Shown here: positions 18,577 through 26,220 of the stretch, one piece after another
Layout: each line of letters begins with the position of its first letter
Position numbering within the stretch: position 1 is the first letter of the stretch
Assembly: GCA_021296515.1 (NCBI GenBank)
Contig: JAGWAH010000002.1
Span: forward strand, 1-54,023
Direction: 5' to 3'
Origin: Acidobacteriota bacterium
Lineage (GTDB): Bacteria; Acidobacteriota; Vicinamibacteria; Vicinamibacterales; UBA8438
Length of the DNA: 54,023 bases
Notes under the pieces: generated by a model
What the model saw: the letters and a program-made list of their open reading frames with translations, nothing else
Told to the model about the DNA's origin: nothing
The model's database searches: none
Program-made: the position numbers and the translations under genes

Positions 18577-20022
18577 ATGGCCATTCAGCAGAAGCTCCAG
18601 ACCCGGCTGTCGCAGAAGCTCATCCTCACGCCGTCGCTGCAACAGGCAATCAAGCTGTTGCCCATGCCGACGGTCGAACTGGTGGACTACATAAACCAGG
18701 AAGTCGTCGAGAACCCGGTACTGGAGGAGATCTCGGACGACAGCACACCCCCGGAGCCCGCCGAGCAGGCTGAAAAGGCCGATACGGATCGGAGCGATAC
18801 GCGTGACGCCGAGCCTGCTGCTGACCAGCAGGACGCCTGGGAAGATGCGGACTACGAGTTCTTCGGTGACTATCTGGACGACGGTTACAGGTCACGTACG
18901 CCGACCGAGTTCAGGGAGCTGCCGCCGATAGAGAACACCCTGTCGACGGGCACGTCGCTGTCCGATCATCTGCTGCGCCAGCTCGGGGAGCAGACGGATG
19001 ACGACCGGTTGCGGGAGATTGGGTCCGCGATCGTCGGCAACCTGAACGAGGACGGCTACCTGGTCGCGTCAATCGACGAAATCGCCTCGATGGGGCCGTG
19101 GCCGTCCACCGAGGTCGAACGCGTGCTGGCTCGCGTGCAGACGCTCGATCCCATCGGTGTCGCGGCGCGCGACCTCCGGGAGTGCCTCCTGCTGCAGATG
19201 GAGCAGCACGGCCTGCGTGGGACGGCGTGCGAGACGATAGTCCGGGAGCACCTCCCTCTGCTGCAGCATCGCCGGATGCCGGAGCTCGCACGCAAGCTCG
19301 ACATGAGCATTCCGGCCCTCAAGGAGCACGTCGAGGCCCTGCGTCAGCTCGATCCGAAGCCCGGCAGCCGGTTGAACCCCGTCGAGTCGCGCTACGTCAT
19401 TCCCGACGTCTCGGTCATCAAGGTCGAGAACGACTATGTCGCGGTCCTGAACGACGAGCGCGTGCCGCAGCTTCGGATCAGCCCGGTATACCGGCGCATG
19501 ATGAGCAAGGCCAGCCAGAGCTCGGAGGAGACGCGCGCCTACGTGAAGAAGAAGATCGAGTCCGCGAAGTGGTTGATCAAGTCGGTGGACCAGAGGCAGC
19601 GGACCATCCACAAGGTCGCGACGAGCATCATCCACTTCCAGCGCGGCTTTCTCGATCACGGTATCGAGCATCTGCGCCCGCTCGTGCTGCGCCACGTCGC
19701 GAACGACATCGGCATGCACGAGTCGACGGTGAGTCGCGTCGTGACCAACAAGTACATGCATACGCCGCAGGGCGTGTTCGAGATGAAGTACTTCTTCCAC
19801 AGCGGCATCAACAGCGCTTACGGTGAGAACGTGTCCTCCGTCAAGGTCAAGGAGCGCATCCGCAAGATCATCGCGCAGGAGGATGCCCGAAAGCCCCTGA
19901 GCGACTCCCGGATCGTGCGGCTCCTGCAGGACGATGGGCTGGTGCTGGCGCGGCGGACAATCGCCAAGTACCGTGAAGAGTTGAAGATTCCGACGTCGAG
20001 CCGGCGCCGCGAGCACTACTAG
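18577..20022 (+). CDS. rpoN: RNA polymerase sigma-54 factor
   Basis: Sigma-54 directs RNA polymerase to -24/-12 promoters and needs AAA+ activators. The 481-aa protein has glutamine/leucine-rich region I (QQKLQTRLSQKLILTPSLQQAIKLL), acidic region II (~60-110), the core-binding domain, the HTH region (GMHESTVSRVVTNKYMHTPQG) and the RpoN box (ARRTIAKYREE, ~458-468). I start at ATG 18577 (MAIQQKLQ). The frame is open back to a TTG at 18529, but those 16 codons lie in repeat copy B. No sigma-54 activator is adjacent; the NtrY-like kinase 11 kb away has no visible NtrX. Confidence 0.96.
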   Translation: MAIQQKLQTRLSQKLILTPSLQQAIKLLPMPTVELVDYINQEVVENPVLEEISDDSTPPEPAEQAEKADTDRSDTRDAEPAADQQDAWEDADYEFFGDYLDDGYRSRTPTEFRELPPIENTLSTGTSLSDHLLRQLGEQTDDDRLREIGSAIVGNLNEDGYLVASIDEIASMGPWPSTEVERVLARVQTLDPIGVAARDLRECLLLQMEQHGLRGTACETIVREHLPLLQHRRMPELARKLDMSIPALKEHVEALRQLDPKPGSRLNPVESRYVIPDVSVIKVENDYVAVLNDERVPQLRISPVYRRMMSKASQSSEETRAYVKKKIESAKWLIKSVDQRQRTIHKVATSIIHFQRGFLDHGIEHLRPLVLRHVANDIGMHESTVSRVVTNKYMHTPQGVFEMKYFFHSGINSAYGENVSSVKVKERIRKIIAQEDARKPLSDSRIVRLLQDDGLVLARRTIAKYREELKIPTSSRRREHY

Positions 20023-20040
20023 TCCGAGGAGTCAGCAGCG

Positions 20041-20409
20041 GTGACCGATGGGGAAGCGACGCGGGTCGAGAAGCCGTGGGGCTACGAGCTGATCTGGGCG
20101 AAGACCGGACGCTACGTCGGCAAAGTGATCCACGTGCGCGCCGGACACGCGCTCAGCCTGCAGTACCACAATCGCAAGGAAGAGACCCTGCTGCTCTGGA
20201 GCGGGCGGCTGCTCTTCGAGCTCGGCTCGGCGGGCCGGACCCGCAGTTGGGAGATGCAGCCGGGAGACCGCGTACACATAGCCCCCGGCACCGTGCATCG
20301 GATGACTGCGATCGACGACAGCGACGTATTCGAGGTTTCGACCCCGGAACTCGAAGACGTCGTACGGCTCGATGACCGGTACGGCCGCGAGGGCACGACC
20401 GACGCCTAG
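20041..20409 (+). CDS. Cupin protein, mannose-6-phosphate isomerase type II-like
   Basis: A single-cupin protein of 122 aa. VEKPWGYELIW near the N-terminus, then LSLQYHNRKEETLLLWSGRL and PGDRVHIAPGTVHRM, match the C-terminal cupin of type II phosphomannose isomerase/GDP-mannose pyrophosphorylase. The metal-binding His/Glu set (QYHNRKEE, and the later H in GTVHR) is present. Stand-alone forms may isomerise or bind sugar phosphates, but substrate is not evident. The start is GTG 20041 with GAGGAG about 10 nt upstream. It follows rpoN by 18 bp and ends against repeat copy C. In other bacteria this slot often holds hpf/ptsN, which are absent here. Confidence 0.75.
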   Translation: MTDGEATRVEKPWGYELIWAKTGRYVGKVIHVRAGHALSLQYHNRKEETLLLWSGRLLFELGSAGRTRSWEMQPGDRVHIAPGTVHRMTAIDDSDVFEVSTPELEDVVRLDDRYGREGTTDA

Positions 20410-20500
20410 CCCAATCGTCGCCTCCGGTTCCGATCGCCGCCCAACCGGACCTGTCTAGAAGCCTGCACCGTTTTCCGCGGCGCAGACTCCTGGCCCCTGG
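20407..20500 (-). repeat. Interspersed palindromic repeat, copy C (inverted)
   Basis: This copy is oriented opposite to A and B. On the minus strand it reads CCAGGAGTCTGCGCCG, a loop, an imperfect complement, then GGTCCGGTTGGGCGGCGAT and CGGAACCGGAGGCGACGATTGG. It lies between the convergent cupin and ssb genes and touches the cupin stop. Its stem (about 20456-20491) is the most degraded of the full copies. Confidence 0.8.
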
Positions 20501-20502
20501 CC

Positions 20503-20958
20503 TCAGAACGGAATGTCGTCTTCGGTGAGGTCGGCACCGCCACCCGGCGCCCCCTGCTCGGAGGGGGCCGGCGCCTGACTCCGGCCTTCACCGGCGCCCT
20601 CCGCTCGCCGGCCGCCGCCTTCGCCCCGGCTGTCGAGGAATTCGATGCGGTCGGCGCGGATATCGGTAGAAGACCGCTTGTTGCCGTCACGATCTTCCCA
20701 TTGCCGCGTCCGCAGGCTGCCTTCCACGTAGATCCTCAGCCCCTTCGTCAGGTACTGCTGGAGGGCTTCCGCCCTCTTGCCCCAGATATCCACGCGGTGC
20801 CACTCGGTGTGCTCCTGGCGCTGACCGCTGTTCTTGTCCGTCCAGGTCTCGGTCGTGGCGAGACTGAAGTTCGCCACCGCCGCGCCGCCGGGGGTGTAGC
20901 GCAATTCTGCATCCCGGCCGAGGTTGCCGACGAGAATGACCTTGTTCACACTGCCCAT
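20503..20958 (-). CDS. ssb: Single-stranded DNA-binding protein
   Basis: A 151-aa SSB with an N-terminal OB fold (MGSVNKVILVGNLGRDAELRY, WHRVDIWGKRAEALQQYL, KGLRIYVEGSLRTRQW). A glycine/proline-rich linker follows, then the acidic tip DLTEDDIPF, the docking peptide for partner proteins such as RecJ, whose gene is also in this window. It sits at the end of the Tol-Pal gene run, 33 bp after cpoB, so it may be reached by read-through from the Tol operon. The stop is close to repeat copy C. Confidence 0.96.
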   Translation of the reverse strand: MGSVNKVILVGNLGRDAELRYTPGGAAVANFSLATTETWTDKNSGQRQEHTEWHRVDIWGKRAEALQQYLTKGLRIYVEGSLRTRQWEDRDGNKRSSTDIRADRIEFLDSRGEGGGRRAEGAGEGRSQAPAPSEQGAPGGGADLTEDDIPF

Positions 20959-20991
20959 GCTGTCGTCACCGTATCCTTCCGAAGAACTGGT

Positions 20992-21807
20992 TCACTGGCT
21001 CAGTCTGTCAAGCAATTGCTGTGCCAGAGCGGCCATCCGACTGTCCGGATAGTTCGTTACGACCAGTTCGAACGACTCCCTGGCGCGGTCCGGTTCGCCG
21101 AGGCGATCGAACGCAACGCCCCGCTTGTACGCGGCCTCGGGAACCTTGTCCCCGTTCGGATAATTCATCACGACCTGTTCGTAGGCCTCGACCGCGCCCT
21201 GGAAATCGCCCTGAAGGAAATAGGTCTCACCGACGTAGAACGCGGCGTCATCGGTCATCTCCGAGCGCGGGTACGTCGAGATGTACGCCTCGAAGCCGGT
21301 CACCGCCAAGGCCCATTGACCGGAGGCGTAGTCGGCCCAGGCCGTGTTGTACAGCCGCTGCGGCGAGCCGCCGGCGACCACGGGAGCGGCCGGGGCAGAC
21401 GCCGCCGAGTCGGGTTGCGCCGTCTCCGCATCCTCCGGCAACTGGGTCGTCTGAACCGGCATCGGTGGAATCGAGACACGCAGCGCTTCGACTTCCTGCG
21501 ACAGTGAAGATATTCGCACGTTGGTCTCGTCGAGTTTCTCTCGCAGCACCCGCGTGTTGGAACCCACGTTGTCGATCACCAGCCGCTGATCGGCGAACGC
21601 TCGTCGCATCGCCGATTCGAGCTCTTGCTGGTTTGCCGCGAGTGTCTCGATGGCCTCCACAATGCCGTTGAACGCCAGATGCAGCCGCATCGACTGCTCG
21701 TGCAGCATGCGAATGTCCGCCATGAGTTGCTCGTGCTCGCGGTCCGCGGCCACGGCGGTCGTCGTGGCCGCGAGCACGAGCAGCAATCCAGCCGCGATGC
21801 GTGTCAT
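20992..21807 (-). CDS. cpoB: Cell division coordinator CpoB (YbgF family)
   Basis: A periplasmic protein that links outer-membrane constriction by Tol-Pal to peptidoglycan synthesis. It has a signal peptide (MTRIAAGLLLVLAATTTAVAA), a coiled-coil segment (~30-110, heptads such as LREKLDETNVRISSLSQEVEALRV), an Ala/Pro linker, then TPR repeats (YNTAWADYASGQWALAVTGFEAYI, YVGETYFLQGDFQGAVEAYEQV, YKRGVAFDRLGEPDRARESFELV). I prefer ATG 21807 (271 aa) over 21822 because GGGAG sits 8 nt ahead and the signal peptide then has the normal layout. It lies downstream of pal, its usual place. Confidence 0.92.
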   Translation of the reverse strand: MTRIAAGLLLVLAATTTAVAADREHEQLMADIRMLHEQSMRLHLAFNGIVEAIETLAANQQELESAMRRAFADQRLVIDNVGSNTRVLREKLDETNVRISSLSQEVEALRVSIPPMPVQTTQLPEDAETAQPDSAASAPAAPVVAGGSPQRLYNTAWADYASGQWALAVTGFEAYISTYPRSEMTDDAAFYVGETYFLQGDFQGAVEAYEQVVMNYPNGDKVPEAAYKRGVAFDRLGEPDRARESFELVVTNYPDSRMAALAQQLLDRLSQ

Positions 21808-21943
21808 GAGAGCGTCTCCCATCGGGCCGCAGCCTCACCCGGCACATTCTTCGCCAAGGTCTCAGGCGCTGCCCGAACATTCGTCGAGGTGTGCTCGATA
21901 CTGTACTCCGCGGGTGAGCCGAGCGTCATGCGACTTCGTATTC

Positions 21944-22543
21944 TCATTGGCCGGTGACGACGAAATGGGCCCGCCGATTGGCGGCCCAGGCGTCTTCCGT
22001 TTCGCCGGGCACGAAGGGAAACTCCTCGCCGTAGCTGATGGTCTGCACCCGATCGGGCGAGATCCCCAGGTTGACCAGATGATCCCGGACCGCGTACGCC
22101 CTCCGCTCTCCGAGCGCGAGGTTGTACTCGGGCGTCCCCCGCGAGTCGCAGTGTCCCTCTATCGAAATCACCCACAGCGGGTTCTGCGCCAGGACGGCGG
22201 CATTGGCCTCGACGGCCGCTCTTCCCGCCGCGTCGAGCTCGCTGCTGTCGTACCCGAAGAACACCGCCTGAAGCGGAGCTTCCCGATTGATCTCCTCGAG
22301 CGGCCGTGAGGCGATGTCCTCTTCGGGCAGCGGAGGCGGCACCGGCAGCGGAAGCGGCGGCGCAGCATCCCGTACCGCCAGCGGCTGCGGCCGGACCGGC
22401 GCCACCTGCCGCGCTCCCGGAGGCGGGTCCGGACGCTCGGGTTCGACGGGCGTCGGGTTGCGCACGCAAGATGCCCCGAGCAGGCCCACGAGAGCCACGC
22501 CGACCAGAGCGCGGCGCGGCAACGATGGTTGGTATGCGTTCAT
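21944..22543 (-). CDS. pal: Peptidoglycan-associated lipoprotein Pal
   Basis: An outer-membrane lipoprotein that binds peptidoglycan and TolB. The signal peptide ends in a lipobox, LGASC, with lipid-modified Cys26. A long proline-rich spacer (~30-75) leads to the OmpA-like domain: VFFGYDSSELD, VISIEGHCDSRGTPEYNLALGERRA and NRRAHFVV, including the conserved Asp and Arg that hold diaminopimelate. At 199 aa it is slightly longer than E. coli Pal because of the spacer. It follows tolB by 67 bp. Confidence 0.95.
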   Translation of the reverse strand: MNAYQPSLPRRALVGVALVGLLGASCVRNPTPVEPERPDPPPGARQVAPVRPQPLAVRDAAPPLPLPVPPPLPEEDIASRPLEEINREAPLQAVFFGYDSSELDAAGRAAVEANAAVLAQNPLWVISIEGHCDSRGTPEYNLALGERRAYAVRDHLVNLGISPDRVQTISYGEEFPFVPGETEDAWAANRRAHFVVTGQ

Positions 22544-22610
22544 CTCTGTCCCTCATCCGGCGCCGGCCTCCGCAGCGGAAGCACCGTCGCGTCGATCATG
22601 CCGGCGGCGG

Positions 22611-23990
22611 TCACCGTGACCAGCTCGGCATCTCGTTGTTGCCGATGTAGGTGATCTGCCGGAGCCCGCGTCCGTCCCGGCCGATGACGAAGATCTGCTT
22701 GCTGCCGCTCCCGCGCGTCGAGGAGAACACGAGGTGCCGGCCGTTGGCCGAGTAGCTGGGGCTCTCGTTCGTGCCCTGTCCGAAGGTGAGCTGCCGCACC
22801 TCGTTCGTCGCGAGGTCGACGACCTTGATGTCGTGACCGGGCCCGGTGCGCGACGAATAGGCGACCTCGTTGTACGGACTCGGCGACCACGTGGGGCGAT
22901 CGCAATAGGACTCGAAAGTGATGCGGCGAAGGCCGGCGCCGTCGACGCCGACGACGTAGATCTGCGGCGATCCGGTGCGGTCCGACGTGAACGCGATCTG
23001 GTGCCCGAGCGGCGACCACGTGGGGCTGGTGTCGATCGCGGGGTGGTTGGTCAGACGCCGGAGGTTCGTGCCGTCGACGTTCATGACGTACAGCTCGGGA
23101 TTCCCGTCACGATTGGAATTGAAGGCGATCTGCCTGCCGTCCGGCGAGAAGGCGGGCAGCCAGTTGTGCTCGCGCTCGTTGCCGGAGGCCGGCGTCTCCA
23201 GCCGTCCCTCGTAGATGTGGGAGATGACGATGTCCTGCTGCCCGGAACGGTACGACGTGTACGCGACCGCGCGGGCATCGGGCGTCCAGGCGGGCGTGAC
23301 GTTGAGCGACCGGGTGACGGTCACTCGCCGGACGTTGGCGCCGTCGTAGTCGGACACGTAGATCTCCTTCGTCTGCCGATTCGGCACGAGCCCGAGCACC
23401 GACTCGCTGTCGCGATCGGAAACGAAGGCCAGATGACTGCGCGCGACGCCCTCGAGGCCGCGTTGCTGCCGGTGGATCTCGTTGGACAGCTCGTGCGCAT
23501 AAAGCCGAACGTCGCGGTACGAGCCCGTGTACTCGACGCCGAGGGTGGAGTCCAGCGACCGCACGTTGAACAGCCTCGCCCGGACCAGCAGTTGCCCGTC
23601 CGGTTGCCGCTCCACCGAGCAGCTCACGACACCGTCCGCGCCCAGCTCCTGCCAGGCATCCAGCGGCAGGTCCGTCAGGCTGCGAGCGCGCCGAATGGTG
23701 CGATAGGTGTCGCGGGCCACCATCCGGAACTCGCGCTCGAAGTCGAGGTCGTCGAAGAGCACCTGGGCAATCGTCGCTGCCGCGTCCAGGGTCTCCGGGT
23801 CGCCCGTGAGAGCCAGGCAGTCGGGCACGGCCAGGCGCGGCTGCGCGCCGATGCGATCGCCGATGATGAGATCGATGCCGGACCGAGCGTCCGACGGCTG
23901 ATCCGGTGATTGCTGGGCGAAGAGCAGGGCCCCGGCGGTCGGCAGGGCCAGCACGAGCGACGCAATACGAAGAGCTGGTCTGGTGGTCAT
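22611..23990 (-). CDS. tolB: Tol-Pal system beta-propeller protein TolB
   Basis: A periplasmic propeller that shuttles between TolA and Pal. The protein (459 aa) has a signal peptide (LRIASLVLALPTAGALLFAQ), the N-terminal TolB domain (~30-190), and a C-terminal propeller of TolB/WD40-like blades (AFSPDGRQIAFNSNRDGNPELYVMNVDG, TWSPLGHQIAFTSDRTGSPQIYVV and others). I start at ATG 23990, whose first bases overlap the stop of the upstream tolA/tonB-like gene (ATGA), implying translational coupling. The frame stays open for 73 more codons upstream, but these are inside the neighbour. Confidence 0.95.
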   Translation of the reverse strand: MTTRPALRIASLVLALPTAGALLFAQQSPDQPSDARSGIDLIIGDRIGAQPRLAVPDCLALTGDPETLDAAATIAQVLFDDLDFEREFRMVARDTYRTIRRARSLTDLPLDAWQELGADGVVSCSVERQPDGQLLVRARLFNVRSLDSTLGVEYTGSYRDVRLYAHELSNEIHRQQRGLEGVARSHLAFVSDRDSESVLGLVPNRQTKEIYVSDYDGANVRRVTVTRSLNVTPAWTPDARAVAYTSYRSGQQDIVISHIYEGRLETPASGNEREHNWLPAFSPDGRQIAFNSNRDGNPELYVMNVDGTNLRRLTNHPAIDTSPTWSPLGHQIAFTSDRTGSPQIYVVGVDGAGLRRITFESYCDRPTWSPSPYNEVAYSSRTGPGHDIKVVDLATNEVRQLTFGQGTNESPSYSANGRHLVFSSTRGSGSKQIFVIGRDGRGLRQITYIGNNEMPSWSR

Positions 23991-24787
23991 GGCTGATACT
24001 CGAACGTGAGGCGAACCGGCAGGTCCTCGTCCGGATAGTCCCGGGGCAGCGGTGGCAGAGCGCGGGTCAGCAGCACGGCGCGTTGCGCGCTCATGTCGAG
24101 GGCGAGGTAGCCGCTGGAACGGTCCACGTCCACGCCCCCGATCGCGCCGTTCCGTCCGATGGTGAAGCGAACGACGACCGAGCCGGTGACACGCTGGTTG
24201 TTGTCCCACCGTCTGCGGATCAACTCAATCATCGTCGACAGGTATCGAGGACAGCAGAAGTCCCCGACGTCGAGCTCGGCCCCGTTTCCCCCGAGCCCGC
24301 CCCCCGAGAGCCCGACGCCCATCCCTTCGACCCCCGTATCGGCCATCGCAAGGCCCTCGCGGGTTTCCGGGCCGCGAGTCGGCGTACGCCCGCGGGCCTC
24401 GTCCGGGGCCGTGTCGACCTCGACCTCCGGCTCTGCTCGCCGCGCCGGCACGGCTTCCGGCACGGGCAGGATCATCTTCGGCGGCGCGGCGGTGGGCGGC
24501 TGGATCCACTGCGGGCGGCGGATCTCCTGCAGCGGCACGATCTGCTGAATGGGGCGGGCGCCCAGCGCTGTACGGCCTCCTTCACCCGGCCCCTGCGGAC
24601 CGCCGAGCCGGATCGTCATGACGTCGAGCGCCGGCTCGCTAGTCGAATCGGACAGCCATCCGGCGGGAGTCAACAGGACGGCCGCAATCAGGACGACGTG
24701 CCCGGCCGCCGATACGACGGCCGTACGACGCAACTCGTCGGTTCTGCCCGATCGGGCGGCCAGGAGATCGGATGTCGCTTCCTGCAC
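23987..24787 (-). CDS. TolA/TonB-type energy-transducing protein
   Basis: A 266-aa protein with a cytoplasmic N-terminus, one TM helix (~25-42, VVSAAGHVVLIAAVLLTPAGWL), a proline-rich periplasmic linker, a glycine-rich stretch (GMGVGLSGGGLGGNG) and a C-terminal TonB/TolA domain (YLSTMIELIRRRWDNNQ, GSVVVRFTIGRNGAIGGVDVDRSSG, ALPPLPRDYPDEDLPVRLTFEYQP). Given its slot between tolR and tolB it most likely acts as TolA, coupling TolQR proton flow to TolB-Pal. The C-terminal fold reads more like TonB_C than classic TolA III. A CC pair precedes the folded domain. Confidence 0.85.
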   Translation of the reverse strand: MQEATSDLLAARSGRTDELRRTAVVSAAGHVVLIAAVLLTPAGWLSDSTSEPALDVMTIRLGGPQGPGEGGRTALGARPIQQIVPLQEIRRPQWIQPPTAAPPKMILPVPEAVPARRAEPEVEVDTAPDEARGRTPTRGPETREGLAMADTGVEGMGVGLSGGGLGGNGAELDVGDFCCPRYLSTMIELIRRRWDNNQRVTGSVVVRFTIGRNGAIGGVDVDRSSGYLALDMSAQRAVLLTRALPPLPRDYPDEDLPVRLTFEYQP

Positions 24788-24797
24788 CGGACACCGC

Positions 24798-25259
24798 CTA
24801 TCGCTGACGCGGCTGCTCGAGCACCAGCCCGACGTCTTCGACGCCGCCCTCCTTGAGCTGATCGATCACGGAGACCAGCTCGCCGTACGTGATCTCGCTG
24901 TCCCCGCGCAGAAAGACGCCCTTGTCATCCCGGCCCTCCAGGTCCGCCAGCAGGCGATCCGCCAGCGCACCGATGTCGATGGTGTCGTCGCCGACCTGCA
25001 CCACGCCTTCAGTCCGATAGGCGAGGGGGACCGTGACGAACAGCCGCTCGGACACCAGCGGCTCCGCGCGGCGGGCCTCCGGAAGCTGTACGTCGAGCCC
25101 CCGCTGCATCATGGGCGCGGCCACCATGAAGATGACGAGCATGACGAGCATGACGTCGACCAGCGGCACGACGTTGATCTCCGACAGCGACGTGCCCGTT
25201 CGCCGGCCACGCCGCCGGCTGCTCCCGCCGCCGCTCTCCATCGACTGAACCTTCGGCAT
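24798..25259 (-). CDS. tolR: TolR/ExbD-type proton channel component
   Basis: A 153-aa protein of the TolR/ExbD family. Its single TM helix carries the essential proton-pathway Asp35 in INVVPLVDVMLVMLVIFMV. The periplasmic domain (LPEARRAEPLVSERLFVTV, VFLRGDSEITYGELVSVIDQLKEGGVEDVGLV) is of normal size. It lies 13 bp after tolQ and 10 bp before the TolA-like gene, so it belongs to the Tol operon rather than to a TonB-receptor cluster. The basic, glycine-rich N-terminus (SGGGSSRRRGRRTG) is somewhat longer than usual. Confidence 0.93.
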   Translation of the reverse strand: MPKVQSMESGGGSSRRRGRRTGTSLSEINVVPLVDVMLVMLVIFMVAAPMMQRGLDVQLPEARRAEPLVSERLFVTVPLAYRTEGVVQVGDDTIDIGALADRLLADLEGRDDKGVFLRGDSEITYGELVSVIDQLKEGGVEDVGLVLEQPRQR

Positions 25260-25272
25260 CGTGAAAGCACCC

Positions 25273-26037
25273 TCACCCGGAGAAGTAGCGCTCGGCGATA
25301 TTCAGGAACTCCAGCGAGAAATCGTCGACGGTCGATGCGGTGACCTTCACCCGGTGCGTCAGGTGGTTGTAGAAGTAGACGGCGGGAATCGCCGCGAACA
25401 GACCGGCCGCAGTCGCGATCAGGGCCTCGGCGATGCCCGGCGCTACGACCGCGAGATTCGTCGAGCCGGTCGCGCCGATCTCCTGAAAGGCGTTGATGAT
25501 GCCGACGACGGTCCCGAACAGGCCGATGAACGGTGTGATGCTCGCCGTCGTCGCAAGCAGCGCCACGTGACGCTCCAGCTTGTTGACCTCCACGTTCGTG
25601 GCGCGCAGCAGCGAACGGTCGAGCGCCTCGAAGCTCCGCAGCGCCGGACGCGGCGCGCCCCCGGTCACCGGATCGCCGCCCGGCGACTCGGCGTCCCGAA
25701 GCTGCGCATTGAGCTCGACGTACCCGGCCTGGAACACGCCCGACAGCGGGCTCGCGGCAAGCGACTTGCAGACCGACTGCACTTCCGAGAACTTCCGGCT
25801 CTTGCGGAAGATGGTCACGAACGTCGAGGTCTGCGCGTCGACCTGCCGGAACTGCCAGAGCTTGAAAAGGATGACCGCCCACGAAGCGACCGAGAAAACG
25901 AGCAGGGATGCCAGTACGAACTGACTGATGAGGGACGACCGCGCGATCAGACCCAGCAGGCCGCCGAATGCTTCCCCAGGCTCGTTTGCCACGGGCGCCT
26001 GAAGGAAGGCAAAGGTATAGTATCCAAGGATACGCAC
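25273..26037 (-). CDS. tolQ: TolQ/ExbB-type proton channel component
   Basis: The channel subunit of the Tol motor. The 254-aa protein has TM1 near 35-57 (SQFVLASLLVFSVASWAVIL), a long cytoplasmic loop, and the MotA/TolQ/ExbB core (LERHVALLATTASITPFIGLFGTVVGIINAFQEIG, then GIAEALIATAAGLFAAIPAVYFYNHL) containing the conserved Thr/Ser of the proton path. I choose GTG 26037 because GGAGG lies about 7 nt ahead. A TTG at 26064 would extend it by nine residues, through the Shine-Dalgarno. It is first in the Tol operon and divergent from recN. Confidence 0.93.
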   Translation of the reverse strand: MRILGYYTFAFLQAPVANEPGEAFGGLLGLIARSSLISQFVLASLLVFSVASWAVILFKLWQFRQVDAQTSTFVTIFRKSRKFSEVQSVCKSLAASPLSGVFQAGYVELNAQLRDAESPGGDPVTGGAPRPALRSFEALDRSLLRATNVEVNKLERHVALLATTASITPFIGLFGTVVGIINAFQEIGATGSTNLAVVAPGIAEALIATAAGLFAAIPAVYFYNHLTHRVKVTASTVDDFSLEFLNIAERYFSG

Positions 26038-26097
26038 CTCGATTCCTCCGTCAGATTCTGACAAGTGGCGCGCCGCTGGGAAGGCGCTAGTTGCAGA

Positions 26098-26126
26098 AGG
26101 CTACCATGCCCCCTGGACGCTGTCAA
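26098..26126 (-). promoter_or_regulatory. Candidate promoter of the tolQ-pal operon
   Basis: On the minus strand a perfect -35 TTGACA (26121-26126) is followed after 17 nt by TAGCCT (26098-26103), which keeps the key T, A and final T. Transcription would start near 26091, about 54 nt ahead of the tolQ GTG. Confidence 0.5.
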
Positions 26127-26131
26127 ACATT

Positions 26132-26141
26132 ATGTTAACAT
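26132..26141. promoter_or_regulatory. Palindrome ATGTTAACAT between tolQ and recN
   Basis: A perfect 10-bp palindrome in an AT-rich island (26124-26142) of the divergent tolQ/recN gap, immediately upstream of the proposed tolQ -35 and about 80 bp ahead of recN. It could be an operator; the factor is unknown. Confidence 0.35.
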
Positions 26142-26220
26142 GGCGCTTCCTTCCCCGACCGTCGCGATCCGGCTCGATCCGGCGGGCGCCCGGACCCGGA
26201 GAGACGAACGGCCGCCGGTC

